DNA of 64,000 bases from Streptomyces sp. MMG1121 (GCF_001280015.1 NZ_LGDV01000096.1:72095-136094); one strand, 5' to 3'; positions 1-10,063 are shown, numbered from the stretch's first letter. Notes: generated from the sequence alone by a model not told the origin. Numbers and translations: made by a program.

Positions 1-2
1 CC

Positions 3-584
3 GGCGGACTGATCCTGGAGGACGACTACGACGGCGAGTTCCGCTACGACCGCCAGCCGGTCGGCGCCCTCCAGGGACTGGACCCCGACCGCGTGATCTA
101 CTTCGGCACCACCAGCAAGTCCCTGGCCCCCGGACTACGGCTGGCCTGGACGGTGCTGCCCCCGGCCCTGGCGGAGGAGGCGGCAGCGGCGAAGGGCGCG
201 ATGGACACGGTGGGCGTCCTCGAACAGCTCACCCTCGCCGAATTCATGACCTCCGGCGCGTACGACCGCCACGTCCGCTCCTCCCGCCTGCGCTACCGAC
301 GCCGCCGCGACGCCCTCGCCGCGGCGGTGGCCGCCCGCGCCCCCGAGGTGACGGTCACGGGAATCGCGGCGGGCCTGCACGCGGTGCTCCGCCTGCCACC
401 GGGCCTGGAACAGTCGGTGATCCAGGCCGCGACCTGGCAGGGCCTGGCCCTCCACGGCCTCTCCTTCCACCGCCACCCCGAGGCCCTCGCCGAGCAGCTG
501 GACGCACTGGTGGTGGGGTACGCGACACCGCCGGACAGCGCGTGGGCGGGAGCGTTGGAGGCGTTGTGCAGGGTGCTGCCGTGA
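3..584 (+). CDS. MocR/PdxR-type GntR regulator with aminotransferase domain (C-terminal part)
   Basis: The reading frame is open from the first bases of the window, so the N-terminal part, including any winged-helix DNA-binding domain, lies upstream. What is present matches the second half of a fold-type I aminotransferase domain: an EDDYDGEFRY segment near the start and the PLP-lysine motif TSKSLAPGLRLAW about 40 codons in. In MocR/PdxR regulators this domain binds pyridoxal phosphate and senses an effector instead of catalysing transamination. The gene ends 6 bp before the convergent transporter gene. A stand-alone aminotransferase cannot be excluded because the N-terminus is missing, but the spacing of these motifs is typical of MocR proteins. 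Confidence 0.8.
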   Translation, partial: GGLILEDDYDGEFRYDRQPVGALQGLDPDRVIYFGTTSKSLAPGLRLAWTVLPPALAEEAAAAKGAMDTVGVLEQLTLAEFMTSGAYDRHVRSSRLRYRRRRDALAAAVAARAPEVTVTGIAAGLHAVLRLPPGLEQSVIQAATWQGLALHGLSFHRHPEALAEQLDALVVGYATPPDSAWAGALEALCRVLP

Positions 585-590
585 CCGGTG

Positions 591-1430
591 TCAGGGCGTT
601 TCCGGCTCCACCGGCGCCTCCCCGAACCGCGCCAGCGCCAGTGCCCCCGCCACCGCCACCAGGAAGCCGAGGACGGCCAGCCAGGTCAGCCCCTCGCGGG
701 TGCGGTCGCCGAGCCACACCACACCCACCGCCGCCGGACCGATCGTCTCCCCGATCACCATGCCGGCGGTCGCGGTGGTGACGGAGCCCCGCTGAAGAGC
801 CGACGTCAGCAGCATGAACGCCGCGCCGCCGCCGATCACCAGCGCATAGGCCGCCGGGTTGGTGAGCACGTCCGCCGGGGCCAGGCTGTCGACCAGCCGG
901 ACCGACACCTCCACCACCCCGAACCCGAACCCGGCCCCGAGCCCGAGCACCAGCGCCCGCGCCGGCCCGGACAGCCGCCCGGCCGCGAGGGAGAGCAGCA
1001 GCATCCCGGCCGCCATGCCGAGCATCACGTACTTCAGCACGTCCGAGCCGGCCTCCTTGCCCTCCGGCCCGGACGCCAGCCCCAGCATCGCGAGCCCGGC
1101 GCACACCACGGCCACCGCACTCCACTCCGCACCGCTCAGCCGCACCCGCAGCAGGCGCGCCGCCACCACCGCGGTCACCGCCAGGCTCGCCGCCAGGGCC
1201 GCGCTGACCGCATAGATCGGAAGCGACCGCAGCGCCGCGATCTGGAACAGGAAGCCGAGCCCGTCCAGCGCCAGTCCGGCCAGATACCGCCACTGCCTGA
1301 GCGCGCGGAGCAGCAGCGCCGCCTCGCTGCCTCCGGCCGTACCGGCCGTTCGCGCGGCCACCGCCTGCAACACCGTCGCGGTGCCGAAGCACACCGCCGC
1401 GCCAAGGGCGCACACCATTCCAAACAACAC
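591..1430 (-). CDS. DMT/EamA-like membrane transporter
   Basis: A 279-residue, very hydrophobic protein with roughly nine to ten predicted membrane segments, opening with an N-terminal segment rich in Gly and Ala (CALGAAVCFGTATVLQ) as in the drug/metabolite transporter superfamily. The family exports small metabolites, but the substrate cannot be read from sequence. It is transcribed towards the MocR-type gene, with only 6 bp between the two stop codons, and away from the lipoprotein gene at 1556. MocR regulators often control neighbouring transporters, but here the genes converge, so functional linkage is only a possibility. Confidence 0.7.
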   Translation of the reverse strand: MLFGMVCALGAAVCFGTATVLQAVAARTAGTAGGSEAALLLRALRQWRYLAGLALDGLGFLFQIAALRSLPIYAVSAALAASLAVTAVVAARLLRVRLSGAEWSAVAVVCAGLAMLGLASGPEGKEAGSDVLKYVMLGMAAGMLLLSLAAGRLSGPARALVLGLGAGFGFGVVEVSVRLVDSLAPADVLTNPAAYALVIGGGAAFMLLTSALQRGSVTTATAGMVIGETIGPAAVGVVWLGDRTREGLTWLAVLGFLVAVAGALALARFGEAPVEPETP

Positions 1431-1492
1431 AAAGGGACTCTAGAGGAGAGGTAAAGCCGCAGGCCGCCTGTACGACAGTTCTCACCGATCTC

Positions 1493-1498
1493 TAGGCT
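1493..1498 (+). promoter_or_regulatory. Candidate -10 element (TAGGCT) of the lipoprotein/ATP-grasp operon
   Basis: TAGGCT matches the TAGRNT form common at vegetative streptomycete -10 sites and lies 57 bp before the lipoprotein start. The -35 region is not well defined (ACGACA about 15 bp upstream). Inferred by eye only. Confidence 0.35.
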
Positions 1499-1555
1499 GA
1501 ACCGAAGGTCCGCCGAGAACACGGGCCTCCGAGGAATCCACGGGGGAGCACCACG

Positions 1556-1909
1556 ATGGAGAACACGCGCCGCCGGCTGCGCTCCGGCACGGTCGTCCTC
1601 GGCGGCATGGGCCTGCTCGCCGCGGCCCTGACCGCCTGCTCGTCCGAACCGGACAAGCGCTGCGTCGACCGCGGCAGTTACCAACTCGCCAAGGGCTACA
1701 AGGTCGTCTCCGACAAGAACTGCAAGACGGCGAGGGTGGCCAAGGTGTCCGTGAACGGCGCCTGGTACTACGGCGGCAGGAAGCAGGGCTCCTGGGTGGA
1801 CGGCGGCTCCTTCACCAAGCCCCACAAGAGCTCCGGCGGCTCCTCCGGCGGCGGTGACGGAGTCCACCGCGGCGGCTTCGGCGGCGGCCACCACAGCTCC
1901 GGCGGCTGA
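1556..1909 (+). CDS. Small lipoprotein with C-terminal RGGFG motif, YgiB-like
   Basis: A 117-residue protein with a classical lipoprotein signal: Arg-rich start, hydrophobic core and lipobox LTAC at about residues 25-28, so the mature protein should be lipid-anchored outside the membrane. The mature part holds conserved Cys and Tyr residues and a Gly/Ser-rich tail that contains VHRGGFGGG. E. coli YgiB (DUF1190), a lipoprotein encoded directly upstream of the ATP-grasp gene ygiC, carries the same RGGFG motif near its C-terminus, and here too the next gene 13 bp downstream is a YgiC-like ATP-grasp. I infer an analogous two-gene unit. The biochemical role is unknown. Confidence 0.7.
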   Translation: MENTRRRLRSGTVVLGGMGLLAAALTACSSEPDKRCVDRGSYQLAKGYKVVSDKNCKTARVAKVSVNGAWYYGGRKQGSWVDGGSFTKPHKSSGGSSGGGDGVHRGGFGGGHHSSGG

Positions 1910-1922
1910 CCCGGCCGGGCCC

Positions 1923-3107
1923 ATGGAACGCCGAACCATCACACCCCGCCCCGGCTGGCAGCGCACCGTCGAGGAGCAGGGGCTCGTCTATCCGCTCACC
2001 CGGCAGCCCGACGGCTCCCTGCGCCCGTACTGGGACGAGAGCGCCTACTACGTCTTCACCCTGGACGAGGTCGAGGCGCTGGAGGAGACCGTCGAGGAGC
2101 TGCACCGCATGTGCCTCGCGGCCGCCGAGCACATCGTGGCCACCGACCGTCTGGCCGACCTCGGCATCACCGACCCGCGCATCGCGCAGGCCGTCACCGA
2201 GGCCTGGCGGCGCCGGGCCGAACTCCCTTCCGTCTACGGCCGGTTCGACCTGCGCTACGACGGCACCGGCCCGGCGAAACTCCTGGAGTACAACGCCGAC
2301 ACCCCGACCTCGCTGGTGGAGGCCGCCTCCCCGCAGTGGTTCTGGATGGAGGAGCGTTTCCCGGGCGCCGACCAGTGGAACTCCCTGCACGAACGCCTCG
2401 TCGACGCCTGGCGGTCCCAGGCCCCGCTCCTCGCGCCCGGCGGCCCGCTGCACTTCGCGCACTCCTCGGCCGACGAACTCGGCGAGGACGTGATGACGGT
2501 CGCCTATCTGAAGGAGACCGCCGAACAGGCCGGCCTCGACACCGACTGGCTGGCCATCGAGGAAATCGGCTGGGACAGCCTCTCCGGCCGCTTCGTCGAC
2601 AACCAACTCCGGTTCATCCGAGGCATCTTCAAGCTCTACCCCTGGGAGTGGCTCACCGCCGACGCCTTCGCCGGGCACGTCCTGGACACCCTCGACAACG
2701 GCGGCGGCACCGGCAGCACCCTGTGGATCGAACCCGCGTGGAAGATGCTGCTGAGCAACAAGGCCCTGCTGGCGATCCTCTGGGAGCTCTACCCCGGCCA
2801 CCCCAACCTCCTCCCCGCCCATCTGGACGGCCCCCGCGAACTGGCGCACTCGGCCGGCTACGTCGCCAAGCCCCTGCTGGGCCGCGAGGGCGAAGGCGTG
2901 ACCGTGCACGAACCGGGCGCACCCGCGGTCGTCAGGGACGAGCCCTGCTGCTACCAGCAGTTCGCCCCGCTGCCCGCCTTCGGCGGCAACCACGTCGTCC
3001 TCGGCGCCTGGGTCGTCCGCGACGAGCCGGCCGGCCTCGGCATCCGCGAGTCCTGCGGCCTGATCACCGACGAGTACGCCCGCTTCCTGCCGCACGTGAT
3101 CCTCTAG
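1923..3107 (+). CDS. Glutathionylspermidine synthase-family ATP-grasp ligase (YgiC/YjfC-like)
   Basis: A 394-residue protein of the C-C/N-N ligase family related to the synthetase half of glutathionylspermidine synthase. Recognisable segments include RPGWQ near the start, FDLRYDGTGPAKLLEYNADTP (ATP/metal-binding region) and YVAKPLLGREGEG (ATP-grasp loop). Length fits E. coli YgiC/YjfC (about 386 residues), which lack the amidase domain. I chose ATG 1923 over an in-frame GTG at 1854, which would overlap the lipoprotein gene and add an Ala/Thr-rich leader with no family resemblance. Streptomycetes make mycothiol, not glutathione, so the natural substrate is probably another peptide or amine. 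The stop overlaps that of rocD. Confidence 0.85.
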   Translation: MERRTITPRPGWQRTVEEQGLVYPLTRQPDGSLRPYWDESAYYVFTLDEVEALEETVEELHRMCLAAAEHIVATDRLADLGITDPRIAQAVTEAWRRRAELPSVYGRFDLRYDGTGPAKLLEYNADTPTSLVEAASPQWFWMEERFPGADQWNSLHERLVDAWRSQAPLLAPGGPLHFAHSSADELGEDVMTVAYLKETAEQAGLDTDWLAIEEIGWDSLSGRFVDNQLRFIRGIFKLYPWEWLTADAFAGHVLDTLDNGGGTGSTLWIEPAWKMLLSNKALLAILWELYPGHPNLLPAHLDGPRELAHSAGYVAKPLLGREGEGVTVHEPGAPAVVRDEPCCYQQFAPLPAFGGNHVVLGAWVVRDEPAGLGIRESCGLITDEYARFLPHVIL

Positions 3108-4309
3108 GCACCCAGTACGGCCGCCAGCTGCTCCAGCCCCCAGTCCAGGTCCTCCTCGCCGATCACCAGCGGCGGGGAGAGCCGGACGGTGCAGCCGTGG
3201 CTGTCCTTCACCAGTACGCCGCGGTCCATCAGCCGTTCCGACACCTGTCGCCCGGTGCCGACCGCCGGGGCGACGTCCACGCCCGCCCACAGCCCGCGGC
3301 CGCGCACCGCCGTCACCGCGCCCGTGGCCGGCAGGGCCGCCAGCGCCCGGTGCATCCGTTCGCCCAGCTCGGCCGCCCGCGCCTGGAACTCGCCGGTCCG
3401 CAGCATCGCGATCACCTCCAGCGCCACCGCACAGGCCAGCGGGTTCCCGCCGAACGTCGAGCCGTGCTCGCCCGGCCGGAACACCCCGAGCACCTCCGCG
3501 CTCGACACCACCGCCGACACCGGCACGATCCCGCCGCCCAGCGCCTTGCCCAGCACGTACATGTCCGGCACCACGCCCTCGTGCTCGCACGCGAAGGTCC
3601 GCCCGGTCCGGCCGAGCCCCGACTGGATCTCGTCGGCGACGAAGAGGACGTTCCGCTCGCGCGTCAGCTTCCGCACGCCCGGCAGATAGCCCTCGGGCGG
3701 CACGATCACCCCGGACTCGCCCTGGATCGGTTCCAGCAGCACCGCGACGGTGTTCTCCGTCAGCGCCGCCCGCATCGCGGTCAGATCGCCGTACGGCACG
3801 ATCTGGAAACCCGGCGTGTACGGCCCGAAGTCCGCCCGTGCCTCGGGATCGGTCGAGAAGCTGATCACGGTCGTCGTACGCCCGTGGAAGTTGCCGCCCG
3901 CGACCACGATCTTCGCCATCTCCGCCGGCACCCCCTTCACCCGGTACCCCCACTTCCGGGCCGTCTTCACCGCGCTCTCCACCGCCTCGACGCCGGTGTT
4001 CACGGGCAGCACCGTCTCCATCCCGCACAGCTCGGCCAGCTCGGTGCAGAACGCGGCGAACCGGTCGTGCAGAAAGGCCCGGGACGTCAGCGTCACCCGC
4101 TCCAGCTGCGCCTTCGCCGCCTCGACCAGCCGCCGGTTGCCGTGGCCGAAATTGAGCGCCGAGTAACCGGCCAGCAGATCCAGATATCTGCGGCCCTCCA
4201 CATCCGTCATCCACGCCCCCTCGGCCGTGGCCACGACGACCGGCAGCGGATCGTAGGTGGGCGCACAGTGCGCGTCGGCGGCGGCGATGAGGTCGGCTGT
4301 AGTGGTCAC
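3104..4309 (-). CDS. rocD: Ornithine aminotransferase
   Basis: A 401-residue class III aminotransferase that converts ornithine plus 2-oxoglutarate into glutamate-5-semialdehyde and glutamate, linking arginine breakdown to proline and glutamate. Visible hallmarks: LDLLAGYSALNFGHGN near the N-terminus, LPVNTGVEAVESAVK, NFHGRT, the PLP-contact region FVADEIQSGLGRTG, and the PLP lysine in LGKALGGG, followed by STFGGNPLAC. The start is GTG 4309, preceded by GGGAG about 6 nt upstream; the frame stays open far upstream but has no homology there. Its TAG stop shares the palindrome CTAG with the stop of the convergent ligase gene, a 4-bp overlap. Confidence 0.93.
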   Translation of the reverse strand: MTTTADLIAAADAHCAPTYDPLPVVVATAEGAWMTDVEGRRYLDLLAGYSALNFGHGNRRLVEAAKAQLERVTLTSRAFLHDRFAAFCTELAELCGMETVLPVNTGVEAVESAVKTARKWGYRVKGVPAEMAKIVVAGGNFHGRTTTVISFSTDPEARADFGPYTPGFQIVPYGDLTAMRAALTENTVAVLLEPIQGESGVIVPPEGYLPGVRKLTRERNVLFVADEIQSGLGRTGRTFACEHEGVVPDMYVLGKALGGGIVPVSAVVSSAEVLGVFRPGEHGSTFGGNPLACAVALEVIAMLRTGEFQARAAELGERMHRALAALPATGAVTAVRGRGLWAGVDVAPAVGTGRQVSERLMDRGVLVKDSHGCTVRLSPPLVIGEEDLDWGLEQLAAVLGA

Positions 4310-4401
4310 GGTGTCTCCCGGGCGGTGAAGGTGCCGAAAGTGCCCCCTCCCATCCTCGCTCGCATGGTGGACGCGGGCCCTGTCGTGCGCGGCCCGACCG
4401 G

Positions 4402-4407
4402 TAGGCT
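4402..4407 (+). promoter_or_regulatory. Candidate -10 element (TAGGCT) upstream of glyA
   Basis: TAGGCT in the rocD-glyA divergent spacer would give a leader of roughly 130 nt before glyA. I looked for glycine, tetrahydrofolate and SAM riboswitch signatures in that leader and recognised none. Confidence 0.3.
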
Positions 4408-4543
4408 GATCAGCGGGCCGTGACTGGCGCGCTGGGATGGGACCGACCATCGGGGAGCGGCCCGAGCGGTGCGACGTGCCGCGAAGAGTGCCGTGCGCCT
4501 GGGCCGAACGTGAACGCTGTAAGCACACCGTCCGGAGGTCCCC

Positions 4544-5995
4544 ATGCCTGAGCAGCAGCCCCTCTCCACCGAGTCCACCGCCTTCCGTGCCGCCCTCGAC
4601 GTCATCCGCGCCGTGGAGCCGCGCGTCGCCGATGCCATCGGCCAGGAGGTCACCGACCAGCGCGAGATGCTGAAGCTGATCGCCTCCGAGAACTACGCCT
4701 CCCCGGCCACCCTGCTGGCGATGGGCAACTGGTTCAGCGACAAGTACGCCGAGGGCACCGTCGGCCGCCGCTTCTACGCCGGCTGCCGCAACGTCGACAC
4801 CGTCGAGTCCCTGGCCGCCGAGCACGCGAGGGAACTCTTCGGTGCCCGCCACGCCTACGTCCAGCCGCACTCCGGCATCGACGCCAACCTCGTCGCCTTC
4901 TGGGCCGTCCTCGCCGACCGGGTCGAGGTCCCCTTCCTGGAGAAGACCGGCGCCCGCCAGGTCAACGACCTCACCGAGGCCGACTGGGCCGAGCTGCGGC
5001 GCGCCTTCGGAAACCAGCGGATGCTCGGCATGTCCCTGGACGCCGGCGGCCACCTCACCCACGGCTTCCGCCCGAACATCTCCGGCAAGATGTTCGACCA
5101 GCGCTCCTACGGCACCGACCCGGCCACCGGCCTCATCGACTACGAGGCCCTGCGCGCCCAGGCCCGCGCGTTCAAGCCGCTGATCATCGTCGCGGGCTAC
5201 TCGGCGTACCCCCGTCTGGTGAACTTCCGGATCATGCGCGAGATCGCCGACGAGGTCGGCGCGACCCTCATGGTCGACATGGCCCACTTCGCGGGCCTCG
5301 TCGCGGGCAAGGTCCTCACCGGCGACTTCGACCCGGTCCCGCACGCCCAGATCGTCACGACCACCACCCACAAGTCGCTGCGCGGCCCGCGCGGCGGCAT
5401 GGTGCTGTGCGACGACTCGCTCAAGGACCAGGTCGACCGCGGCTGCCCGATGGTCCTCGGCGGCCCGCTCCCGCACGTCATGGCCGCCAAGGCGGTCGCC
5501 CTGGCCGAGGCCCGGCAGCCCTCCTTCCAGGACTACGCCCAGCGCATCGTCGACAACTCCCGCGCGCTGGCCGAGGGCCTGACGCGCCGGGGCGCGACCC
5601 TGGTCACCGGCGGCACGGACAACCACCTCAACCTGATCGACGTGGCGGCGTCGTACGGCCTCACCGGCCGCCAGGCCGAAGCGGCCCTCCTCGACTCGGG
5701 CATCGTGACGAACCGCAACGCGATCCCCGCCGACCCGAACGGCGCCTGGTACACCTCCGGCATCCGTATCGGCACCCCCGCCCTGACCACCCGCGGCCTG
5801 GGCACGGCGGAGATGGACGAGGTGGCGGGCCTGATCGACCGCGTACTGACGACCACCGAGCCGGGCACCACCAAGTCGGGCGCCCCGTCCAAGGCGGCCC
5901 ACGTCCTGGACGAGAAGGTCTCCCGGGAAATCGCCCAGCGGGCGACGGACCTGGTCGCCGGGTTCCCGCTCTACCCGGAGATCGACCTTGGCTGA
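4544..5995 (+). CDS. glyA: Serine hydroxymethyltransferase
   Basis: PLP enzyme interconverting serine plus tetrahydrofolate with glycine plus 5,10-methylene-tetrahydrofolate, a main source of one-carbon units. The protein has 483 residues, longer than the usual 410-430, as in one class of actinobacterial GlyA. Motifs: [11 protein letters not shown] and [18 protein letters not shown] in the first 80 residues, [13 protein letters not shown], and the PLP-lysine segment [14 protein letters not shown]. Start ATG 4544 follows a GGAGG Shine-Dalgarno site. It is divergent from rocD and followed by a dispersed repeat and then trpS. Streptomycetes usually carry more than one glyA, so this may not be the only copy. 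Confidence 0.95.
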   Translation: MPEQQPLSTESTAFRAALDVIRAVEPRVADAIGQEVTDQREMLKLIASENYASPATLLAMGNWFSDKYAEGTVGRRFYAGCRNVDTVESLAAEHARELFGARHAYVQPHSGIDANLVAFWAVLADRVEVPFLEKTGARQVNDLTEADWAELRRAFGNQRMLGMSLDAGGHLTHGFRPNISGKMFDQRSYGTDPATGLIDYEALRAQARAFKPLIIVAGYSAYPRLVNFRIMREIADEVGATLMVDMAHFAGLVAGKVLTGDFDPVPHAQIVTTTTHKSLRGPRGGMVLCDDSLKDQVDRGCPMVLGGPLPHVMAAKAVALAEARQPSFQDYAQRIVDNSRALAEGLTRRGATLVTGGTDNHLNLIDVAASYGLTGRQAEAALLDSGIVTNRNAIPADPNGAWYTSGIRIGTPALTTRGLGTAEMDEVAGLIDRVLTTTEPGTTKSGAPSKAAHVLDEKVSREIAQRATDLVAGFPLYPEIDLG

Positions 5996-6000
5996 CCAGC

Positions 6001-7112
<1,112 letters not shown>

Positions 7113-7163
7113 GCCGGCTGCCGCACCGGGCAGAGCGCTGCACATCACTTTCCTCGCGCCTGC

Positions 7164-7180
7164 CCACAGGACACCTGTGG
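7164..7180. repeat. 7-bp inverted repeat between trpS and the RNA ligase-like gene
   Basis: CCACAGG-aca-CCTGTGG is a perfect 7-bp inverted repeat with a 3-base centre. It lies 52 bp after trpS and about 160 bp before the next start. A loop of 3 with no T-run argues against a strong terminator, so it may be a regulator-binding site. Confidence 0.4.
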
Positions 7181-7342
7181 CCGTACAGTCAATATCCGAC
7201 GGCGGCGACAAAACGGCCGAACGGCGGCGACGGCGACACGGCACGGACCGCACAGACGGCACGCAGGGCCCGCACGGCTGACAGCCTGGAAGAGCACAGC
7301 CGGCGGCCGGGAAGAACACAGGCGCGGACGACAGGAGACGAC

Positions 7343-7927
7343 GTGGGGACCGTAACGATCGGCGTGTCGATCGCGGTCCCGGAGCCTCACGGCAGCCTGC
7401 TCCAGGAGCGGCGCGCGGGCTTCGGCGACGCCGCGGCTCACGGCATCCCCACGCACGTCACGCTGCTGCCGCCGACCGAGGTCGACGCGAGCGACCTGCC
7501 CGCCGTCGAGGCGCATCTGACCGAGGTCGCCGGAGCCGGCCGGCCGTTCCCGATGCGGCTGTCCGGCACGGGCACCTTCCGGCCGCTGTCGCCCGTCGTC
7601 TACGTCCGCGTCGTCCAGGGCGCCGAGGACTGCGCCTGGCTCCAGCAGCGGGTGCGGGACGCGTCCGGGCCGGTGGCGCGCGAGCTGCAGTTCCCCTACC
7701 ACCCGCACGTCACCGTCGCGCACGGCATCGACGAGGCCGCCATGGACCGCGCCTTCGAGGAGCTGGCCGGCTTCGGGGCCGAGTGGTCGTGCACCGGTTT
7801 CGCCCTTCACGAGCAGGGCCCGGACGGGGTCTGGCGCAAGCTGCGGGAGTACACGTTCGGGGGATCCGTGGTACCGCCGCAGGTGGGTCACGCCGACGTC
7901 GGGCGCGGGACGATCGCCAGCCGGTAG
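7343..7927 (+). CDS. 2'-5' RNA ligase family protein (2H phosphoesterase)
   Basis: A 194-residue protein of the 2H phosphoesterase superfamily, which acts on 2'-5' or cyclic phosphodiester bonds in RNA or nucleotides. Both signature motifs are present: HVTL at residues 38-41 and HVTV at 122-125, each supplying a catalytic His and Thr. The last 25 residues have no family resemblance. Start GTG 7343 follows AGGAG with a 5-nt spacer. The gene stands alone between trpS and a convergent reductase gene. Physiological substrate unknown; members near tRNA-related genes are often proposed to act in RNA metabolism. Confidence 0.85.
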   Translation: MGTVTIGVSIAVPEPHGSLLQERRAGFGDAAAHGIPTHVTLLPPTEVDASDLPAVEAHLTEVAGAGRPFPMRLSGTGTFRPLSPVVYVRVVQGAEDCAWLQQRVRDASGPVARELQFPYHPHVTVAHGIDEAAMDRAFEELAGFGAEWSCTGFALHEQGPDGVWRKLREYTFGGSVVPPQVGHADVGRGTIASR

Positions 7928-7938
7928 GCGCGAGGACG

Positions 7939-8706
7939 TCAGAGCGGCAGCCGCCGGAACAGCGCTCGCGGTGTGTGCCGCAGCGCCGCCATCACCACGC
8001 GCAGCGTGCCCGGCACCCACACCGTCTCGGAACGCCGGCGCAGTCCCAGCTCGACCGCGGCGGCCACCGCCTCCGGGGTCGTCGCGAGCGGAGTCTTCGC
8101 CCGGTCCGCCGTCGCGGCCGCTCCCGTCTTCGTACGGACGAAGGCGGGGCGTACGACCATGACGTGTACGCCCGTGCCGTGCAGGGCGTCGCCGAGGCCC
8201 TGGGCGAAGGCGTCGAGGCCGGCCTTGCTGGAGCCGTAGATGAAGTCCGTGCGACGCGGGCGCTCCCCGGCGACGGAGGAGAGGACCACGAGGGAGCCGT
8301 GGCCCTGCGCCTGGAGGGCCCGGGCGGTGACCAGACCGGCGCAGACGGCTCCGGTGTAGTTGGTCTGGGCGACCCGGACGGCGCGGGCCGGTTCGCGCTC
8401 GTCGTGGGCCTGGTCGCCGGGGATGCCGAAGGCGAGCAGCACCAGGTCGATGTCGCCCTCGGCGAAGATCTTGCCGAGGACGATTTCGTGGGACTCGGGG
8501 TCGAGGGCGTCGAAGTCGACGGTGCGGGCGTCCGCGCCGAGCGCGCGCAGGCTCTCGGCGGCCCGTTCCAGGGCGGGCGAGGGCCGGCCGGCCAGCCACA
8601 CCGTGCGGGTGCGGCGGGCGATCAGCCGGCGCGCGGTGGCCAGCGCGATCTCGGACGTGCCGCCGAGAACGAGCAGGGACTGGGGGAGACCGAAGGCGTC
8701 CTTCAC
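7939..8706 (-). CDS. DprE2-like short-chain dehydrogenase
   Basis: A 255-residue SDR with an N-terminal nucleotide-binding motif LGGTSEIALATARRL (residues 14-28) in place of the classic TGxxxGxG, as in DprE2, plus a YGSSK active-site motif. DprE2 reduces the 2-keto intermediate made by DprE1, converting decaprenylphosphoryl ribose into the arabinose epimer in mycobacteria. The start is GTG 8706 with AGGAG 5 nt upstream. It lies 40 bp downstream of the DprE1-like gene in the same order as mycobacterial dprE1-dprE2. Streptomycetes lack arabinogalactan, so the polyprenyl-sugar substrate and product here are inferred only. Confidence 0.8.
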   Translation of the reverse strand: MKDAFGLPQSLLVLGGTSEIALATARRLIARRTRTVWLAGRPSPALERAAESLRALGADARTVDFDALDPESHEIVLGKIFAEGDIDLVLLAFGIPGDQAHDEREPARAVRVAQTNYTGAVCAGLVTARALQAQGHGSLVVLSSVAGERPRRTDFIYGSSKAGLDAFAQGLGDALHGTGVHVMVVRPAFVRTKTGAAATADRAKTPLATTPEAVAAAVELGLRRRSETVWVPGTLRVVMAALRHTPRALFRRLPL

Positions 8707-8746
8707 GTCAGCTCCTGGAGATCGTGGGATGCGGGGACCGCGGGGA

Positions 8747-10063
8747 CTAGAGGCCGAGCCGGCGGGCGAGATCGGAGACGAACACTCCGCGCGGGTCCAG
8801 CCGGGCCCGCAGGGCGCGGAAGTCGGCCGCGCGGGGGTACATGGCGGTGAGCAGATCGGGGCGCAGCCGGGCGTCCCGGGCGAGGCCGACCCGGCCGCCG
8901 GCCGCCGCGACCTCCTCGTCGAGCCCGTCGAGGAAACCGGCGAGTCCGGGCAGCGCGACCGGGAGGTCCAGGGCCAGCGACCAGCCGGGCACGGCGCAGG
9001 AGAGCCAGCCAGGACCGGCGTCCCCGAGGCGCTGGAGGACGGCGTGGAAGGACGGGCAGCGGCGGTCGGCGAGGCGCCGCACGATGCGGTGCAGGGTCTC
9101 CTCCTGGCCGTGGCCGACGACGAACTGGTAGCGCACGCAGCCGCCGCCGAGCGGCGGGCCGCCGTGCGGGACGCTGTCCAGCGGGTGCGCGAAGGCGGAC
9201 AGGTGCCGGAGTGCGCCGGTACGCGCGCGTGGCGCGGCGCGGTGGCGCAGCTCGCCGAGGAGGCCGGCGGCGGCACGGCCGAGCAGCCCGGCCGGAGCGA
9301 GGGAAGGCAGGGGCGGGAGCCGGTAGGGGCGCGGGGAGAGTGGCCGGCGCCACGCGCGCGTGCCCGTGCGGAGGGCGCCCTGCGGGGCGGGGTCGGCGCG
9401 GGTGAGGACCCCGCGCCCGGTGGCCGCGCCCCGGGCCGTCAGGTCGAGGCGGGCTGCCGCGTAACGGTGCTGGTGGCCGGTGGCGGTCAGCCGGGCCAGC
9501 AGGTCGTCGAGGCCGGCGGCGCGTTCGGTGGCGACGGTCAGATACGCCGTCTCCACCGGGAGCAGCCGGATCGTGGCCGTCAGGATCACCCCGGTCAGGC
9601 CCAGCCCGCCGGCGGTCGCCTCGAACAGCTCGGTGCCCGGCCGGACCGCGTGCACCTCGCCGTCGGCGGTGAGCAGCTCCAGGGCGAGCACATGGCCGCT
9701 GAAGGAGCCGGAGACGTAGTGGTCGGCGCCGTGCAGGTCGGCGCCGATCGCCCCGCCGACGGTCACGTGCCGGGCGGCGGGCACGACCGGCGTCAACCAG
9801 CCGAGCGGGAGCAGGAGTTCGGTCAGCCGGTGCAGGGGGACGCCGGCGTCGCACAGGACGATGCCCTCGGCGGCGTCGACGACGTGGACGCGGTCGAGGC
9901 CGGCCATGTCCAGGACGGCGCCGCCCGCGTTCCGCGCCGCGTCCCCGTGGGCCCGGCCCGGTCCGCCCCGGGCGACGGCGCCGCGCGCCCCGCATCCGCG
10001 GACGGCGACCGCGGCCTCCTCGTATGTCCGCGGACGGATGACGGAAACCGTGTCTCCAGGCAT
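8747..10063 (-). CDS. DprE1-like FAD-binding oxidoreductase
   Basis: A 438-residue protein aligning along its length with mycobacterial DprE1, which oxidises the C2 hydroxyl of decaprenylphosphoryl ribose. Visible: FAD loop RGGPGRAHGDAARN (residues 33-46), VTVGGAIGADLHGADHY with the conserved His111, and the C-terminal MYPRxxxFRxLRxxLDP segment. Two active-site positions differ from M. tuberculosis as I remember it: the residue matching Cys387 is Ala364 and that matching Lys418 is Arg396. Start ATG 10063 was chosen because a -10-like stretch overlaps the longer in-frame leader; the Shine-Dalgarno site is weak. Upstream and divergent lies a YihY gene. Confidence 0.82.
   Translation of the reverse strand: MPGDTVSVIRPRTYEEAAVAVRGCGARGAVARGGPGRAHGDAARNAGGAVLDMAGLDRVHVVDAAEGIVLCDAGVPLHRLTELLLPLGWLTPVVPAARHVTVGGAIGADLHGADHYVSGSFSGHVLALELLTADGEVHAVRPGTELFEATAGGLGLTGVILTATIRLLPVETAYLTVATERAAGLDDLLARLTATGHQHRYAAARLDLTARGAATGRGVLTRADPAPQGALRTGTRAWRRPLSPRPYRLPPLPSLAPAGLLGRAAAGLLGELRHRAAPRARTGALRHLSAFAHPLDSVPHGGPPLGGGCVRYQFVVGHGQEETLHRIVRRLADRRCPSFHAVLQRLGDAGPGWLSCAVPGWSLALDLPVALPGLAGFLDGLDEEVAAAGGRVGLARDARLRPDLLTAMYPRAADFRALRARLDPRGVFVSDLARRLGL

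Noticed and set aside
1854..1922. Upstream GTG start for the ATP-grasp ligase
   Set aside because: It would overlap the lipoprotein gene by 56 bp and add an Ala/Thr leader not seen in the family.
4310..4543. Riboswitch in the glyA leader
   Set aside because: No glycine, THF or SAM riboswitch core sequence could be recognised.
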